From positions 86,529-150,528 of the forward strand of contig JBFWVA010000010.1 in NCBI GenBank assembly GCA_050246995.1: a DNA stretch of 64,000 nucleotides, written 5' to 3'. Source of the stretch: SHVO01 sp050246995. GTDB lineage: Bacteria; Pseudomonadota; Alphaproteobacteria; Rhodospirillales; Rhodospirillaceae. Positions 23,651 to 32,892 of this stretch are shown here, one piece after another. Numbering within the stretch: the stretch's first letter is position 1; the number at the start of each line of letters is the position of its first letter. Under the pieces are notes generated by a model, which saw nothing but the letters and a program-made list of their open reading frames with translations, ran no database searches and was not told where the DNA came from. The position numbers and the translations under genes were made by a program.

Positions 23651-23809
23651 CGGCTTCTCCTGCAATGAAGGGGAGATTGTGCCGTCCGGCGGGAGAAATG
23701 TGAAGCGCTTAGGCCTTTCAGCGGTGCCGGCGTACGGCGAGCGTGTCCCAGTCGGGAACAGCGAGATGGCGTCATGTGGCCCTTGCAATGCTGGCCCTAC
23801 CTCCCCAAT

Positions 23810-23841
23810 AAAAAAGAGCCGGTGAGGTCCCTCACCGGCTC
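23810..23841 (-). terminator. Rho-independent terminator of the amidase operon
   Basis: GAGCCGGTGAG (23816-23826) and CTCACCGGCTC (23831-23841) form a perfect 11-bp stem with a 4-base loop. The A-run at 23809-23815 becomes a T-run on the minus strand after the stem, so it ends leftward transcription from the three amidase genes. Confidence 0.85.
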
Positions 23842-23857
23842 CCTTTATTACGTGGTG

Positions 23858-25486
23858 TTATTTCGCCGCCGCGGCGTCGCGGCTTTGCACTTCGATGGTC
23901 GCGTTGGCGAGCGCCGGCGTGTTCACCGGGCGGCGCAACGCATGCGTCGCCTGCTCGAAGGCATAACCGAGCGCCAACAGCTTTGGTTCGCTGAACGCCG
24001 TGCCAAAGAATGAGACCGTGACCGGCAGGTCGTCCGTGGTGAAACCCGCAGGTACAATCAGATCCGGGAAGCCGGCAAGGTTTGCGATCCCGGTCGGGCT
24101 TGGCGTGGAACCAAGCGGCGGTCCTGGCGGCGCGGCGATCTGAGACGGACGGCGCGTCTGGGTGGGATAGACGATCGCATCGAGCTTGTCTTTGGCCACG
24201 ATGCCTTCGATCAGCGCCGCAGTCATGGGCAGGTAGTAGTTCTTCAGGGCGAGATAGCGCGGATCGGTGAGCGCGTCTCCCTTGGCTTCCACATTCTTGA
24301 AGTATGTCCAGCGCGACAGGTTCGGACCTGCGCCGTCGGCGCCCATGCTGCGATAGTTCTCCGCCGCATCGATCAGCTGATCGAGGTTCTTGGGATACTT
24401 AGGCCCGGTGGTCTTCAGGTAGTCCGCGATTTGAACCTTGAACTCCGCCGGATAGAGGGTGAAGACGGCCTGGTTCGAGGAATCGAGGAACCACTTCGGG
24501 TACCGCACATTCACCAGCGTCGCCCCCGCCTTTTCCATGGCCTTTAGAGCGGACTCGAATACCCAATCCACGTCCGGATCGGCGCCGGTGAAATCGCGCG
24601 CGACCCCGATGCGCGCGCCCTTAAGCGCATCCGCCTTGAGGAACTTGGTGTAGTCCTTCTCGAACTTGCCTTGGCTTTTTTTGGTGGCGTCATCGGCGGG
24701 ATCGACGCCCGTCATAATACCGAGCGAAACCGCAATGTCCGAGACGCTACGGGCCATCGGACCACCGGTGTCGAGGGAGAGCGCAAGTGGGATGATGCCG
24801 TCGCGGCTGACAAGGCCGTGAGTCGGCTTTAGACCCACGATGCCGTTGACGGAAGAAGGCCCGCGAATTGAACCGCCCGTGTCGGTGCCGAGGCCAAGAG
24901 GCGCGAAGCCGGCGGCGATCGCTACCCCCGTACCGCCGGACGAACCTGCCGGCGTGCGCGTGAGGTCGTGCGGGTTCAGGGACTGGCCGCCGAGCGAGCT
25001 CTGGCCGCCGTTGGCGAATTCGCCGAGGTTCACCTTGGCGAAGATGATCGCGCCGGCGTCGCGCAGCTTCTTCACCATATAGGCGTCGTCCGGCGGCATG
25101 TTGCCTTCCAGCAGCACCGATCCCCCGGTGGTCGGCATGTCGACGGTGTCGTAGTTGTCCTTCATCAGCACGGGGATGCCGTGCAACGGACCACGCACCT
25201 TGCCGGCCTTACGTTCGGCATCGAGCGCGCGGGCGATCTCGAGGGCTTTCGGGTTCACGGCCATGACGGCGTGCACCTTGGGCCCTGCGCGGTCGTAGGC
25301 CGCAATGCGGTCGAGGCACATTTGCGTGAGCTTCTCGGCGGTCAACGTGCCGGCGGCCATGGCCGCCTGGAGTTCCAAGATGTTGGCCTGGTCGAAGTCC
25401 ACCGGGCGCGCCTGCGAGGGCGTGGCGGTAAAGAGAGCGCCCGCCAGTGCACAGGCGAGCGCGAATTTGGAAATGCCGTGTTTCAT
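23858..25486 (-). CDS. Secreted amidase (amidase-signature family), paralog 1 of 3
   Basis: A 542-residue amidase with signal peptide (FALACALAGALFTATPSQA). The Ser-cisSer-Lys triad is complete: Lys in VLMKDNYDTVDMPTTGGS, cis-Ser in PAGSSGGTGVAIAAG, nucleophile Ser in DTGGSIRGPS. The enzymes hydrolyse amide bonds; the secreted form should act in the periplasm on external amides or peptides. ATG 25486 has GGGGA upstream; a GTG at 25498 is also in frame. It is the last gene of a three-paralog tandem operon, 21 bp after the second paralog, and is followed by a terminator. Substrate not determinable. Confidence 0.9.
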   Translation of the reverse strand: MKHGISKFALACALAGALFTATPSQARPVDFDQANILELQAAMAAGTLTAEKLTQMCLDRIAAYDRAGPKVHAVMAVNPKALEIARALDAERKAGKVRGPLHGIPVLMKDNYDTVDMPTTGGSVLLEGNMPPDDAYMVKKLRDAGAIIFAKVNLGEFANGGQSSLGGQSLNPHDLTRTPAGSSGGTGVAIAAGFAPLGLGTDTGGSIRGPSSVNGIVGLKPTHGLVSRDGIIPLALSLDTGGPMARSVSDIAVSLGIMTGVDPADDATKKSQGKFEKDYTKFLKADALKGARIGVARDFTGADPDVDWVFESALKAMEKAGATLVNVRYPKWFLDSSNQAVFTLYPAEFKVQIADYLKTTGPKYPKNLDQLIDAAENYRSMGADGAGPNLSRWTYFKNVEAKGDALTDPRYLALKNYYLPMTAALIEGIVAKDKLDAIVYPTQTRRPSQIAAPPGPPLGSTPSPTGIANLAGFPDLIVPAGFTTDDLPVTVSFFGTAFSEPKLLALGYAFEQATHALRRPVNTPALANATIEVQSRDAAAAK

Positions 25487-25507
25487 GTGTATCCCCACTT
25501 ACAAAAA

Positions 25508-27133
25508 CTATTTCGCAGAAGCCATATCGCGGCCGGGCACCTCGATCGTGCCGCCGAAGAGCGCCGGCGTATTCACCGGCCGACGGATCGCGTGTGTCGC
25601 CTGCTCGAACGCGTACCCAAGTGCGAGCAGTTTAGGTTCGCTGAAGTTCGGTCCGAAGAAGGAGATCGTGACCGGCAAATCGTCGGTGGTAAACCCCGCG
25701 GGCACGATCAGATCAGGTGACCCCGAGAGATTCGCGATGCTGGTCGGTGAACCGACGCTCGGGCCGCGCGGCATCGGCGTGGACACGTCGTCGGCGATGC
25801 GTTCGGGCCGGCGCGCGCTGGTCGGATAAACGATCGCGTCCAGCTTATCCTTGGCGATGATGCCTTCGGTCAGCGCCTTGGTCATGGGCATGTAGTAGTT
25901 CACCAGGGCGAGATACCCAGGATCGGTCATAGTGCCATTCGCCTTGTCGCGTTCGACGAACGCACGCCAGCGCGTCGGATTCGGGCCTTTCCCATCTTCG
26001 CCCATGCTGGTGTAGGTGTAGGACTTCTCGATCATCTCATCGAGCGAGCGCGGGAAACCGGGCTTCAAGGTTTTGAGATAATCGCCCAGTTGTTTGTCGA
26101 ACTCAGGCGGGAACAACGTGTAGGTGGCGGTGCGGTTTGAATCGAGGAACCACTTTGGATAGCGCACATCGACCAAGGTAGCGCCCGCCTTCTGCATGGC
26201 TTTCAAGGACGCTTCGAAGATGAAGTCCACATCGGGATCCGCGCCCGTGAAGTCGCGCGCCACTCCGATGCGCGCGCCCTTGAGAGCGCCCGCGTTCAAG
26301 AACTTCGTATAGTCCTTCTCGAACTTTCCTTGGCTTTTCTTGGTGGCGTCGTCGTTGGGATCGACGCCGGTCATCACGCCAAGCGCGAGCGCAACGTCAT
26401 AGACGCTACGCGCCATAGGACCGCCGGTGTCGAGCGACAGCGCGAGCGGGATGATGCCGTCGCGGCTGATGAGGCCGTGGGTGGGCTTCAGGCCCACGAT
26501 CCCGTTGACGTTCGACGGGCCGCGAATAGAACCGCCGGTGTCCGTGCCGATGCCGAGAGGCGCGTAGCCGGCCGCAATGGACACGCCGGTGCCGCCCGAC
26601 GAGCCCGCGGGCGTACGCGTCAGATCGTGCGGATTGAGCGATTGACCGCCCATGGAACTTTGCGAGCCGTTGGCGAATTCGCCGAGGTTCACCTTAGCCA
26701 GAATAATCGCGCCGCCATCCCGCAGTTTTTTCACGAGCGCCGCGTCGTCCGGCGGGACAGAGCCTTCAAGCAATACAGACCCGCCGGTGGTCTGCATGTC
26801 GAAGGTATCTATATTGTCCTTGAGCACCACGGGGATCCCATGAAGCGGCCCGCGCACTTTGCCGGCCTTGCGCTCCGCGTCGAGCTGCTTCGCGGTTTCC
26901 AGCGCTTTAGGGTTCAAGGTGATAACGGCATGCAGCTTGGGGCCGGCGCGGTCGAAAGCTTTGATGCGCGCGAGGCACATTTCAGTAAGTTGTTCGGCCG
27001 TGAGCGACCCGGAATCCATGGCGGCTTTCAGCTCGCCGATGGTCGCTTGATCGAATTCCACCGACTTCGCAGCGGCCGGAGCGGCGACGAAAAGCGCCGC
27101 GATAAGCGCATATGTACTGACCCGATGTTTCAT
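25508..27133 (-). CDS. Secreted amidase (amidase-signature family), paralog 2 of 3
   Basis: A 541-residue paralog of the flanking genes, with long identical stretches across the whole length (for example the GSSGGTGV and TDTGGSIRGPS segments). The signal peptide (YALIAALFVAAPAAA) is shorter than in its siblings. Catalytic Lys is in VVLKDNIDTFDMQTTGGS; cis-Ser and nucleophile Ser are intact. It differs most in the C-terminal third (ADDVSTPMPRGPSVG), near the expected substrate pocket, which suggests different amide specificities. It starts 9 bp after the stop of paralog 3. Confidence 0.9.
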   Translation of the reverse strand: MKHRVSTYALIAALFVAAPAAAKSVEFDQATIGELKAAMDSGSLTAEQLTEMCLARIKAFDRAGPKLHAVITLNPKALETAKQLDAERKAGKVRGPLHGIPVVLKDNIDTFDMQTTGGSVLLEGSVPPDDAALVKKLRDGGAIILAKVNLGEFANGSQSSMGGQSLNPHDLTRTPAGSSGGTGVSIAAGYAPLGIGTDTGGSIRGPSNVNGIVGLKPTHGLISRDGIIPLALSLDTGGPMARSVYDVALALGVMTGVDPNDDATKKSQGKFEKDYTKFLNAGALKGARIGVARDFTGADPDVDFIFEASLKAMQKAGATLVDVRYPKWFLDSNRTATYTLFPPEFDKQLGDYLKTLKPGFPRSLDEMIEKSYTYTSMGEDGKGPNPTRWRAFVERDKANGTMTDPGYLALVNYYMPMTKALTEGIIAKDKLDAIVYPTSARRPERIADDVSTPMPRGPSVGSPTSIANLSGSPDLIVPAGFTTDDLPVTISFFGPNFSEPKLLALGYAFEQATHAIRRPVNTPALFGGTIEVPGRDMASAK

Positions 27134-27142
27134 GATCGCCCC

Positions 27143-28774
27143 CTATTTGCTTGCGACGTCGACGGTCGCGCCGGCGATGCCCGGCGTATTCACGGGGCGG
27201 CGGATCGCCTTGGTCGCCTGCTCGAAGCTGTAGCCGAGGGCGATCAATTTCGGTTCGCTGAACGCGAGGCCGAAGAAGGAGATTGTGACGGGCAGATCGT
27301 CTGTGGTGAAACCCGCCGGCACGATGAGATCGGGGAAGCCGGTCAGATTGGCGATCCCCGTCGGCGCGGGCGCCGAAGGTATCCCACCGCCCAGCGGCTC
27401 GGCGATTAGCGCCGCGCGGCGCGTCTGGGTCGGATAGACAAACGCATCCAATTTGTCCTTGGCCATCAGGCCCTCGACCAGGGCGCGCGACATCGGCATG
27501 TAATAGTCGACCGCGGCCTTGTATGCGGGATCGTCCATCGTGCCCATGGCGAGATCGCGGGTGATGAAGTTGTTCCAACGGAACGGGTTGGGGCCTGCGC
27601 CGTCCTTGCCCATGCTGGGCATCTCATACGCGCGCGCGAGCATTTCCTCGACGCTCTTCGGATACTTCGGCCCCGTGGTCTTAAGGTACTGCGCGAGCTG
27701 TACCCGGAACTCGGGCGGGAAGATCGAATACGTGGCCTGTGTTTGCGAATCCAGGAACCACTTCGGGTAACGCACATCCACGAGAGTCGCGCCCGCCTTT
27801 TGCATGGTTTTCAGCGACGCTTCGAAAATCCAGTCGACGTCCGGATCGTCGCCCTTGAAGTCGCGCAGGACGCCGATGCGCGCGCCCTTGAGCGCGCCCG
27901 CGTTGAGGAATTTCGTGTAGTCCTTCTCGAACTTGCCCTGGCTTTTCTTGGTGGCGTCGTCGGCCGCGTCGATACCGGTCATGACACCGAGCGCAACCGC
28001 GAGATCGGAGACGCTGCGGGTCATGGGCCCGCCCGTATCGAGGGACAGCCCAAGCGGAATGATGCCGTCGCGGCTGATGAGGCCGTGGGTGGGCTTCAAA
28101 CCGACGATGCCGTTCACAAATGAAGGCCCGCGGATCGAGCCACCGGTGTCGGTGCCGATGCCGACAGGCGCATAGCCCGCCGCGATGCCGACGCCGGTGC
28201 CGCCGGACGAGCCCGCCGGAATGCGCGAGAGATCGTGCGGATTGTGCGACTGCCCCCCCAAGGAGCTTTGCGAACCGTTGGCGAATTCGCCGAGATTCAC
28301 TTTGGCGAGGATAATCGCGCCGCCGTCGCGCAGTTTCTTGACGAGATAGGCGTCGTCGGGCGCCATATTACCTTCGAGCATGACAGAGCCGCCGGTCGTC
28401 GGCATATCCACCGTGTCGATGTTGTCCTTCAGGATCACGGGAATGCCATGCAACGGCCCGCGCACTTTCCCGGCTTTGCGCTCGGCATCGAGCGCGCGCG
28501 CGATCTCGAGGGCTTTGGGATTGAGCGAGATCACGGCGTGCAGCTTGGGGCCCGCGCGGTCATACGCGGTGATGCGATCCAGACAAAGCTGCGTGAGTTT
28601 CTCTGCGGTGAGAGACCCGGCCTCCATCGCGGCCTTCAGTTCGGCGACGCTCGCGAGCTCCATATCCACGGGACGCGCGGAGGCTTCCGGTGCGCCGGTG
28701 AAAAGCGCGGCGCCTAACGCCGCCGCGAGTGCGAAGCGCGATGCCATAGTTCTGATGCCGAGAGATTTGGTCAT
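27143..28774 (-). CDS. Secreted amidase (amidase-signature family), paralog 3 of 3, first gene of operon
   Basis: A 543-residue paralog with signal peptide (RFALAAALGAALFTGAPEASA) and intact triad (Lys in VILKDNIDTVDMPTTGGS; cis-Ser in PAGSSGGTGVGIAAG; Ser in DTGGSIRGPS). It is the first gene of the tandem operon, 200 bp from the next gene upstream; a perfect palindrome (28808-28821) lies 34 bp before its start. Its C-terminal pocket region (AALIAEPLGGGIPSAP) differs from paralog 2. Tandem duplication followed by divergence is the simplest history. Confidence 0.9.
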   Translation of the reverse strand: MTKSLGIRTMASRFALAAALGAALFTGAPEASARPVDMELASVAELKAAMEAGSLTAEKLTQLCLDRITAYDRAGPKLHAVISLNPKALEIARALDAERKAGKVRGPLHGIPVILKDNIDTVDMPTTGGSVMLEGNMAPDDAYLVKKLRDGGAIILAKVNLGEFANGSQSSLGGQSHNPHDLSRIPAGSSGGTGVGIAAGYAPVGIGTDTGGSIRGPSFVNGIVGLKPTHGLISRDGIIPLGLSLDTGGPMTRSVSDLAVALGVMTGIDAADDATKKSQGKFEKDYTKFLNAGALKGARIGVLRDFKGDDPDVDWIFEASLKTMQKAGATLVDVRYPKWFLDSQTQATYSIFPPEFRVQLAQYLKTTGPKYPKSVEEMLARAYEMPSMGKDGAGPNPFRWNNFITRDLAMGTMDDPAYKAAVDYYMPMSRALVEGLMAKDKLDAFVYPTQTRRAALIAEPLGGGIPSAPAPTGIANLTGFPDLIVPAGFTTDDLPVTISFFGLAFSEPKLIALGYSFEQATKAIRRPVNTPGIAGATVDVASK

Positions 28775-28807
28775 TTGCGGTCCCCACCTTTTGAAATGAC
28801 GCGGTCA

Positions 28808-28821
28808 GTCACGAGCGTGAC
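28808..28821. promoter_or_regulatory. Perfect 14-bp palindrome upstream of the amidase operon
   Basis: GTCACG (28808-28813) and CGTGAC (28816-28821) are exact reverse complements around AG. The site is 34 bp before the first amidase start, close enough to overlap the promoter. A second small inverted repeat, GCCAA-AAA-TTGGC, lies at 28860-28872. The regulator is not identifiable. Confidence 0.4.
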
Positions 28822-28941
28822 AGGGCGACGAGCCTAGCGCAGGGCGCGCGCAAATTATTGCCAAAAATTGGCCGAACGCGCAGGCACGCAGCATCGTGAT
28901 GATGCCGACAAGGGATTGAGTTAGTTGAATAATTCGGTAAC

Positions 28942-28965
28942 CCGGCTAAAGCGTTCTTTAGCCGG
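28942..28965 (-). terminator. Hairpin terminator of the SYLF gene (no T-tract)
   Basis: CCGGCTAAAG (28942-28951) and CTTTAGCCGG (28956-28965) form a perfect 10-bp stem with a CGTT loop, 11 bp after the SYLF stop codon. No run of T's follows on the minus strand, so it may be a weak terminator or 3'-end stabiliser. Confidence 0.6.
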
Positions 28966-28976
28966 TCACGCCGAAA

Positions 28977-29531
28977 TTAGCGCTCGATACGCGAGACCTT
29001 GGAGCCTTCGATGGAGACCCCGGCCATCAGGCCCTGTTGGCCGAAGATGAAGGCGTAAGCATCATCCTGCAGCGTCGTGGAGGAGAGGTTCTTCGCCACG
29101 CCTTCGTTGACCACAACCACCGTCGGGCCGACGCCGATTTCCCAGCCTTTCGACTCGCGCAGGAATTTGACCGCGCTGTCGTTCATCAAGAAGACAACGT
29201 AGCCGTAGGTCTGGGCCCCGATCTGAAGGCCGAAGGAGCCGGAGACCGAGTTGTAATAAGCAATGTTCTTGCCGCCCTGCCGCAGCACGCCTTCCCCATA
29301 ACTTCCGCCAAAGCCGAGACCGGCCTTCACAATATTCGGGAAGATGAGTACGGCGCGCGCCTTCGCGGCGATAGCGGAAGCGATCTCATGGTTCTTGGTA
29401 AGGGTGGCGAGCGCCTGATCGGCGTCCCTATTGATGTTCGCCGCCGATGCGGCCTGAACGGAAGGCGCCGCCGCCGTCGCAAAACCAACGGCGAGTGAAA
29501 GCGCTAGAAATAATGTGCGTAGATACGTCAT
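28977..29531 (-). CDS. Secreted SYLF/Ysc84-like lipid-binding protein
   Basis: A 184-residue protein with a signal peptide (TLFLALSLAVGFATAAAP) and the SYLF domain, whose beta-rich core has ARAVLIFPNIVKAGLGFGGSYG and repeated glycine pairs. SYLF proteins bind phosphoinositides or other lipids in eukaryotes; bacterial members (Ysc84-like, DUF4410-related) are periplasmic or outer-membrane associated with unknown role. No other domain is present and the length is normal for bacterial members. A hairpin follows the stop codon. Neighbours do not suggest a partner. Confidence 0.8.
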   Translation of the reverse strand: MTYLRTLFLALSLAVGFATAAAPSVQAASAANINRDADQALATLTKNHEIASAIAAKARAVLIFPNIVKAGLGFGGSYGEGVLRQGGKNIAYYNSVSGSFGLQIGAQTYGYVVFLMNDSAVKFLRESKGWEIGVGPTVVVVNEGVAKNLSSTTLQDDAYAFIFGQQGLMAGVSIEGSKVSRIER

Positions 29532-29625
29532 CGGATGCCCCTCTTCGAAGTCCGTCCGCCACTATACAGCAAAGCACAGGCGGTGGTTGCTAAGAACGAG
29601 CGGCGCGCCCGCAACGTTGCACCCT

Positions 29626-30771
29626 CTAGCCGGCCAGCGTCGCCGACCCCAGGCTCAGCTCATAAGTAACGCCAAACGCGGACTTACCTTCCGGACCACG
29701 TTGCGAGCTAAAGTAGAGACGTTTTCCATCCGGGCTGAAAGATGGTCCGGTGATTTCCGAGCCGTTCTGATCGTGAAGTGTAACAAGCGCCATCGGCCGG
29801 TAGCCGGCGGCGCCTTCATTCACCAACGCCACGATCTGCATATCGCCGCCATCTTCGGCGACGAGTAGTTCGCCGTTCGGGCTGACCTCAATGTTGTCGA
29901 CTCCGCGCAGGATCGGTGTTCTCGACGTACGGACGTCGTAGATGACCGCGAGTTCTCCGGACGCGATCGTAAGCGACCATACGCGGTTGTCGCCCTTGGT
30001 GGTGAAGAAGACCTTGCCTTGCGTATAGACGATCCCTTCGCCGCCCTTGAACAGCGCGGCGCCCGGCACCTGTTTACGGAGCGGCGCGGATGTACCGCCC
30101 ACGTCGGGTACGGCGGTCCAGATCAATCGGGCGCCATCCAAGATCGCGACATCCAAGCGGCCGTTCGCGAGATCGCCGATCGCCTGCGGGACAAAGCGGT
30201 AGAGACAGCCGTCAGGGCGGTCTTCGGTGAGATAGACGATGCCGGTCGCGGGATCGACAGCCGCCGCCTCGTGATTGAAAGCACCAAGTCCCGGGCGCAC
30301 GATCGCAGCCTTCGTACCCGAAGGGTCGCACTCGTAGACAAGGCCCGTGTCCTGGTCTTCCTCACAGGAAAGCCACGTGCCCCACGGTGTTTTGCCGCCG
30401 GCGCAATTATTGGACGTGCCTTGCAGAACCGGATAGCTATCGACGATAGCGCCGATCGCGTCGAAGCGCAGCGCGCCGGCGCCGCCGCCCCTTTTTCCAA
30501 TTTCGCTGTTGGAGACATAAATCCAACCGCCGTCGGCCGCCCCAAAACATGCGCCGCCGTCGGGCGCTGCGTGCCAAAGGTACTTGCCGCCGTTGACAGC
30601 GGGTTTACCGGAATAAGCGACCGCGCGGAGCGACATGCCTTGCGGGATTGTCGCCTTGAGAACCGGATCAAGGATCGTGGGCGCGTCCGCGTGCGCCGGG
30701 AGAATCTTCACCAGGGGCGCAATAGCGGCGGCGGCGAAGACATTACGGACAAATTGACGGCGGCCGATCAT
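29626..30771 (-). CDS. PhoX-like/DUF839 beta-propeller protein with Tat-type leader
   Basis: A 381-residue protein that starts with a twin-arginine pattern (GRRQFVRNVFAAAAIAPL), so Tat export is likely. The rest matches DUF839, the family of PhoX alkaline phosphatase beta-propellers, with WGTWLSCEEDQDTGLVYEC, GAFNHEAAAVDPATG and VDNIEVSPNGELLVAEDGG. PhoX uses Ca2+ and Fe and releases phosphate from esters in the periplasm under phosphate limitation. True PhoX is about 580-600 residues; this shorter form is one of the many DUF839 relatives of unproven activity. A phosphate theme would fit the BtaA/BtaB genes 4 kb away, but that is only proximity. Confidence 0.78.
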   Translation of the reverse strand: MIGRRQFVRNVFAAAAIAPLVKILPAHADAPTILDPVLKATIPQGMSLRAVAYSGKPAVNGGKYLWHAAPDGGACFGAADGGWIYVSNSEIGKRGGGAGALRFDAIGAIVDSYPVLQGTSNNCAGGKTPWGTWLSCEEDQDTGLVYECDPSGTKAAIVRPGLGAFNHEAAAVDPATGIVYLTEDRPDGCLYRFVPQAIGDLANGRLDVAILDGARLIWTAVPDVGGTSAPLRKQVPGAALFKGGEGIVYTQGKVFFTTKGDNRVWSLTIASGELAVIYDVRTSRTPILRGVDNIEVSPNGELLVAEDGGDMQIVALVNEGAAGYRPMALVTLHDQNGSEITGPSFSPDGKRLYFSSQRGPEGKSAFGVTYELSLGSATLAG

Positions 30772-30854
30772 GCGGAGGCTCCTTTGGCAAGTCGCCGCAT
30801 CCTTATCTTATCCGCCTACCGAGATTTGCGACATATTCGAGACATTGCGGCCGC

Positions 30855-32141
30855 TCACGCATCCGCGATCACCGCGGCATCGTCCGCTTCACGCGAGCGT
30901 GTAACCCAAGCCGCAAGGCCCAGCGCGAACCACAATATTATTCCCGCGAGAAGAAACGGCGCGCCGGGGAAAGGCGCGGCGCGTTCGGGTGCGATGGCAT
31001 AGGCGAATATCTGCGTGAAGATGATCGGCCCGACCATACCCGTGATGCCGTTGATGCTCGAGGTCGCGCCTTGCAAGAGGCCCTGTTCCGACGGCGAGAC
31101 CAAACGTGTCATCATGCCTTGCATCGCAGGGGCCTGCAGGCTCATCAGCGCGGCGAAGGGCACCGCGAACCAGAACGAAGCGCTCGTATCGGCGAAAGCG
31201 TAAAGGGTCACACCGACGGCGCCGCTCGAAAGCCCGGTCAGGATCGCGGCGCGTTCGCCGAAACGTTTGACCACGGGCTTCACAAGCCCCCCCATAACAA
31301 TAATGTTGCACAGGCCGACACCGGCCAGCACAAGGCCGACCTGCATCTCGCCCCAACCATAACGCATGCCCGCGTACAGCACGAAGATGCTGGGAAAGAC
31401 GTTGTACATCAACGTTAGGCAGAAGTGCACGGCGGCGAAGCCGGTGAGTTGCTTGTTCGACCGCAACAGCACGAGCGCGCCGACTGGATTGGCACGCCGC
31501 CAGTCGAACTTGGCCACGCGGCGCTCGCGCAGCAGGGATTCCGGAAGTCCGAAAATCCCGTAGAGCGCATTCAGCAGCGCGGCGCCCGCAGCGATGAAAA
31601 ACGGCAGACGCAAGTCGATGCTGGCGAGCACGCCGCCCAACGCGGGCCCTAGGATGAAGCCTAATCCATAGGCCGCGCCGAGCATACCGTAAGCGCTCGC
31701 CCGTTTTTCCGGCGGCGTAACGTCGGCGATATATGCGCTCGACGTGGAGAAACTGGCCATGGTGAGGCCGGAGATGATTCGTCCTAGCCAGAGCCACCAG
31801 AGGTTTGGCGCAAGCGCCATCATCAGGAAGTCGAAGCCCAGGCCTGTACAGGAGATGAGCAGCACCGGGCGGCGGCCGAAGCGATCAGACAAGACACCGG
31901 CCATGGGCGAGAACAGAAACTGCATCAACGCCCAGCTCGCACTGAAGACGCCGAGGATGCTGGCGGCGGCGGCGGTCGAGCCGCTGAATTGTTCAACGAG
32001 TTTCGGGAAGACCGGAATAATCAGCCCGAACGACAGCACGTCCAGCACCACGAAGGCGTAGATGAATACGAGCGCATGTTTGGATGCGGCGCGGCCCGAA
32101 TCACCAGGCGGCGGCGCACTTTCGATTTCCCCAGCCAACAT
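30855..32141 (-). CDS. MFS transporter, TCR/Tet drug:proton antiporter type
   Basis: A 428-residue membrane protein with about 12 hydrophobic segments. The MFS motif A loop GVLSDRFGRRPVLL lies between helices 2 and 3, and the mid-loop has RERRVAKFDW. The TetA-like pattern (VVLDVLSFGLIIPVFPKLVEQF in helix 1) suggests export of a drug or metabolite in exchange for protons. No adjacent TetR-type regulator is present. The substrate is unknown; the call is a family call only. Confidence 0.85.
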   Translation of the reverse strand: MLAGEIESAPPPGDSGRAASKHALVFIYAFVVLDVLSFGLIIPVFPKLVEQFSGSTAAAASILGVFSASWALMQFLFSPMAGVLSDRFGRRPVLLISCTGLGFDFLMMALAPNLWWLWLGRIISGLTMASFSTSSAYIADVTPPEKRASAYGMLGAAYGLGFILGPALGGVLASIDLRLPFFIAAGAALLNALYGIFGLPESLLRERRVAKFDWRRANPVGALVLLRSNKQLTGFAAVHFCLTLMYNVFPSIFVLYAGMRYGWGEMQVGLVLAGVGLCNIIVMGGLVKPVVKRFGERAAILTGLSSGAVGVTLYAFADTSASFWFAVPFAALMSLQAPAMQGMMTRLVSPSEQGLLQGATSSINGITGMVGPIIFTQIFAYAIAPERAAPFPGAPFLLAGIILWFALGLAAWVTRSREADDAAVIADA

Positions 32142-32187
32142 GGGCGGGAGAATACACCGCCGACTGTTGCGTCACAGAGGCTATCTT

Positions 32188-32892
32188 TTACTTCAGGGTT
32201 GTAGCGATCTGCTTCAACGCGGCGGGCGCGTGAACGCCGGCTAGGGGCTCGCCCGGCAGAAGGTGGCGCCCAAAGGCCAAGTTTCCAACCGTGACCGGCT
32301 CGAAGCCGATGCCGCGAATCAGGCTGGAGGCGAGTTCCAGCGCTTTGGGATCGTCGCCGGCAATAGGAACGCCGACCTTTTCGCTGCGCGCGGACAGTTC
32401 GCCCACTGCTGCGAAGTTGATGGCATTGAAGGCGCGAACAAGTTTCACGCCGGGCATCAAGCCAGCCAGGAATGTGCCAGGCCCTTGTTGGCGTGCCTGT
32501 TCCCCGATCTCGCCGTCGCGCGGGAGAATCGGATTGCTCACATCGATGACAAGGGGTTTCGCGGCGAGCGCGGCGCCATGAGATTTGGCGATCTCCGGCA
32601 TGGCGCTGTAGGGCACGAGCAGGATCGGCACTTCGGCGAAAGCGATGGCCTCTTCCACCGTCCCGGCTTTTGCTTTGGGCCCCAACGCGGCGACCATGTC
32701 CTTGAGTTCGTCCGGATTGCGCGAGGAGAACATCACTTCGTGTCCCGCCTTCACGAACACTGAACCAAGCGCACTGCCCATGCGGCCGGCCCCGACCGTG
32801 CCGATGCGCAGCGGCGCGGACCCGGCGTAGGCGGAGAAGGAAAAGCCGAACCCGAGCGCGATCGCGGTACGGCGGGAAATCTGTATGGTCAT
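32188..32892 (-). CDS. Predicted exported NADP-binding protein of the F420-oxidoreductase-like group
   Basis: A 234-residue protein. Its Rossmann motif RIGTVGAGRMGSALG begins near residue 29, and the following segments (VMFSSRNPDELKDM, PLVIDVSNPILPRDG, KLVRAFNAINFAAVG) match NADP-dependent F420 reductase-like proteins (COG2085). The odd feature is the N-terminus: ISRRTAIALGFGFSFSAYA looks like a Tat-type leader, so the protein may be exported with NADP already bound. Neither F420 synthesis genes nor a clear substrate are visible. Confidence 0.75.
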   Translation of the reverse strand: MTIQISRRTAIALGFGFSFSAYAGSAPLRIGTVGAGRMGSALGSVFVKAGHEVMFSSRNPDELKDMVAALGPKAKAGTVEEAIAFAEVPILLVPYSAMPEIAKSHGAALAAKPLVIDVSNPILPRDGEIGEQARQQGPGTFLAGLMPGVKLVRAFNAINFAAVGELSARSEKVGVPIAGDDPKALELASSLIRGIGFEPVTVGNLAFGRHLLPGEPLAGVHAPAALKQIATTLK

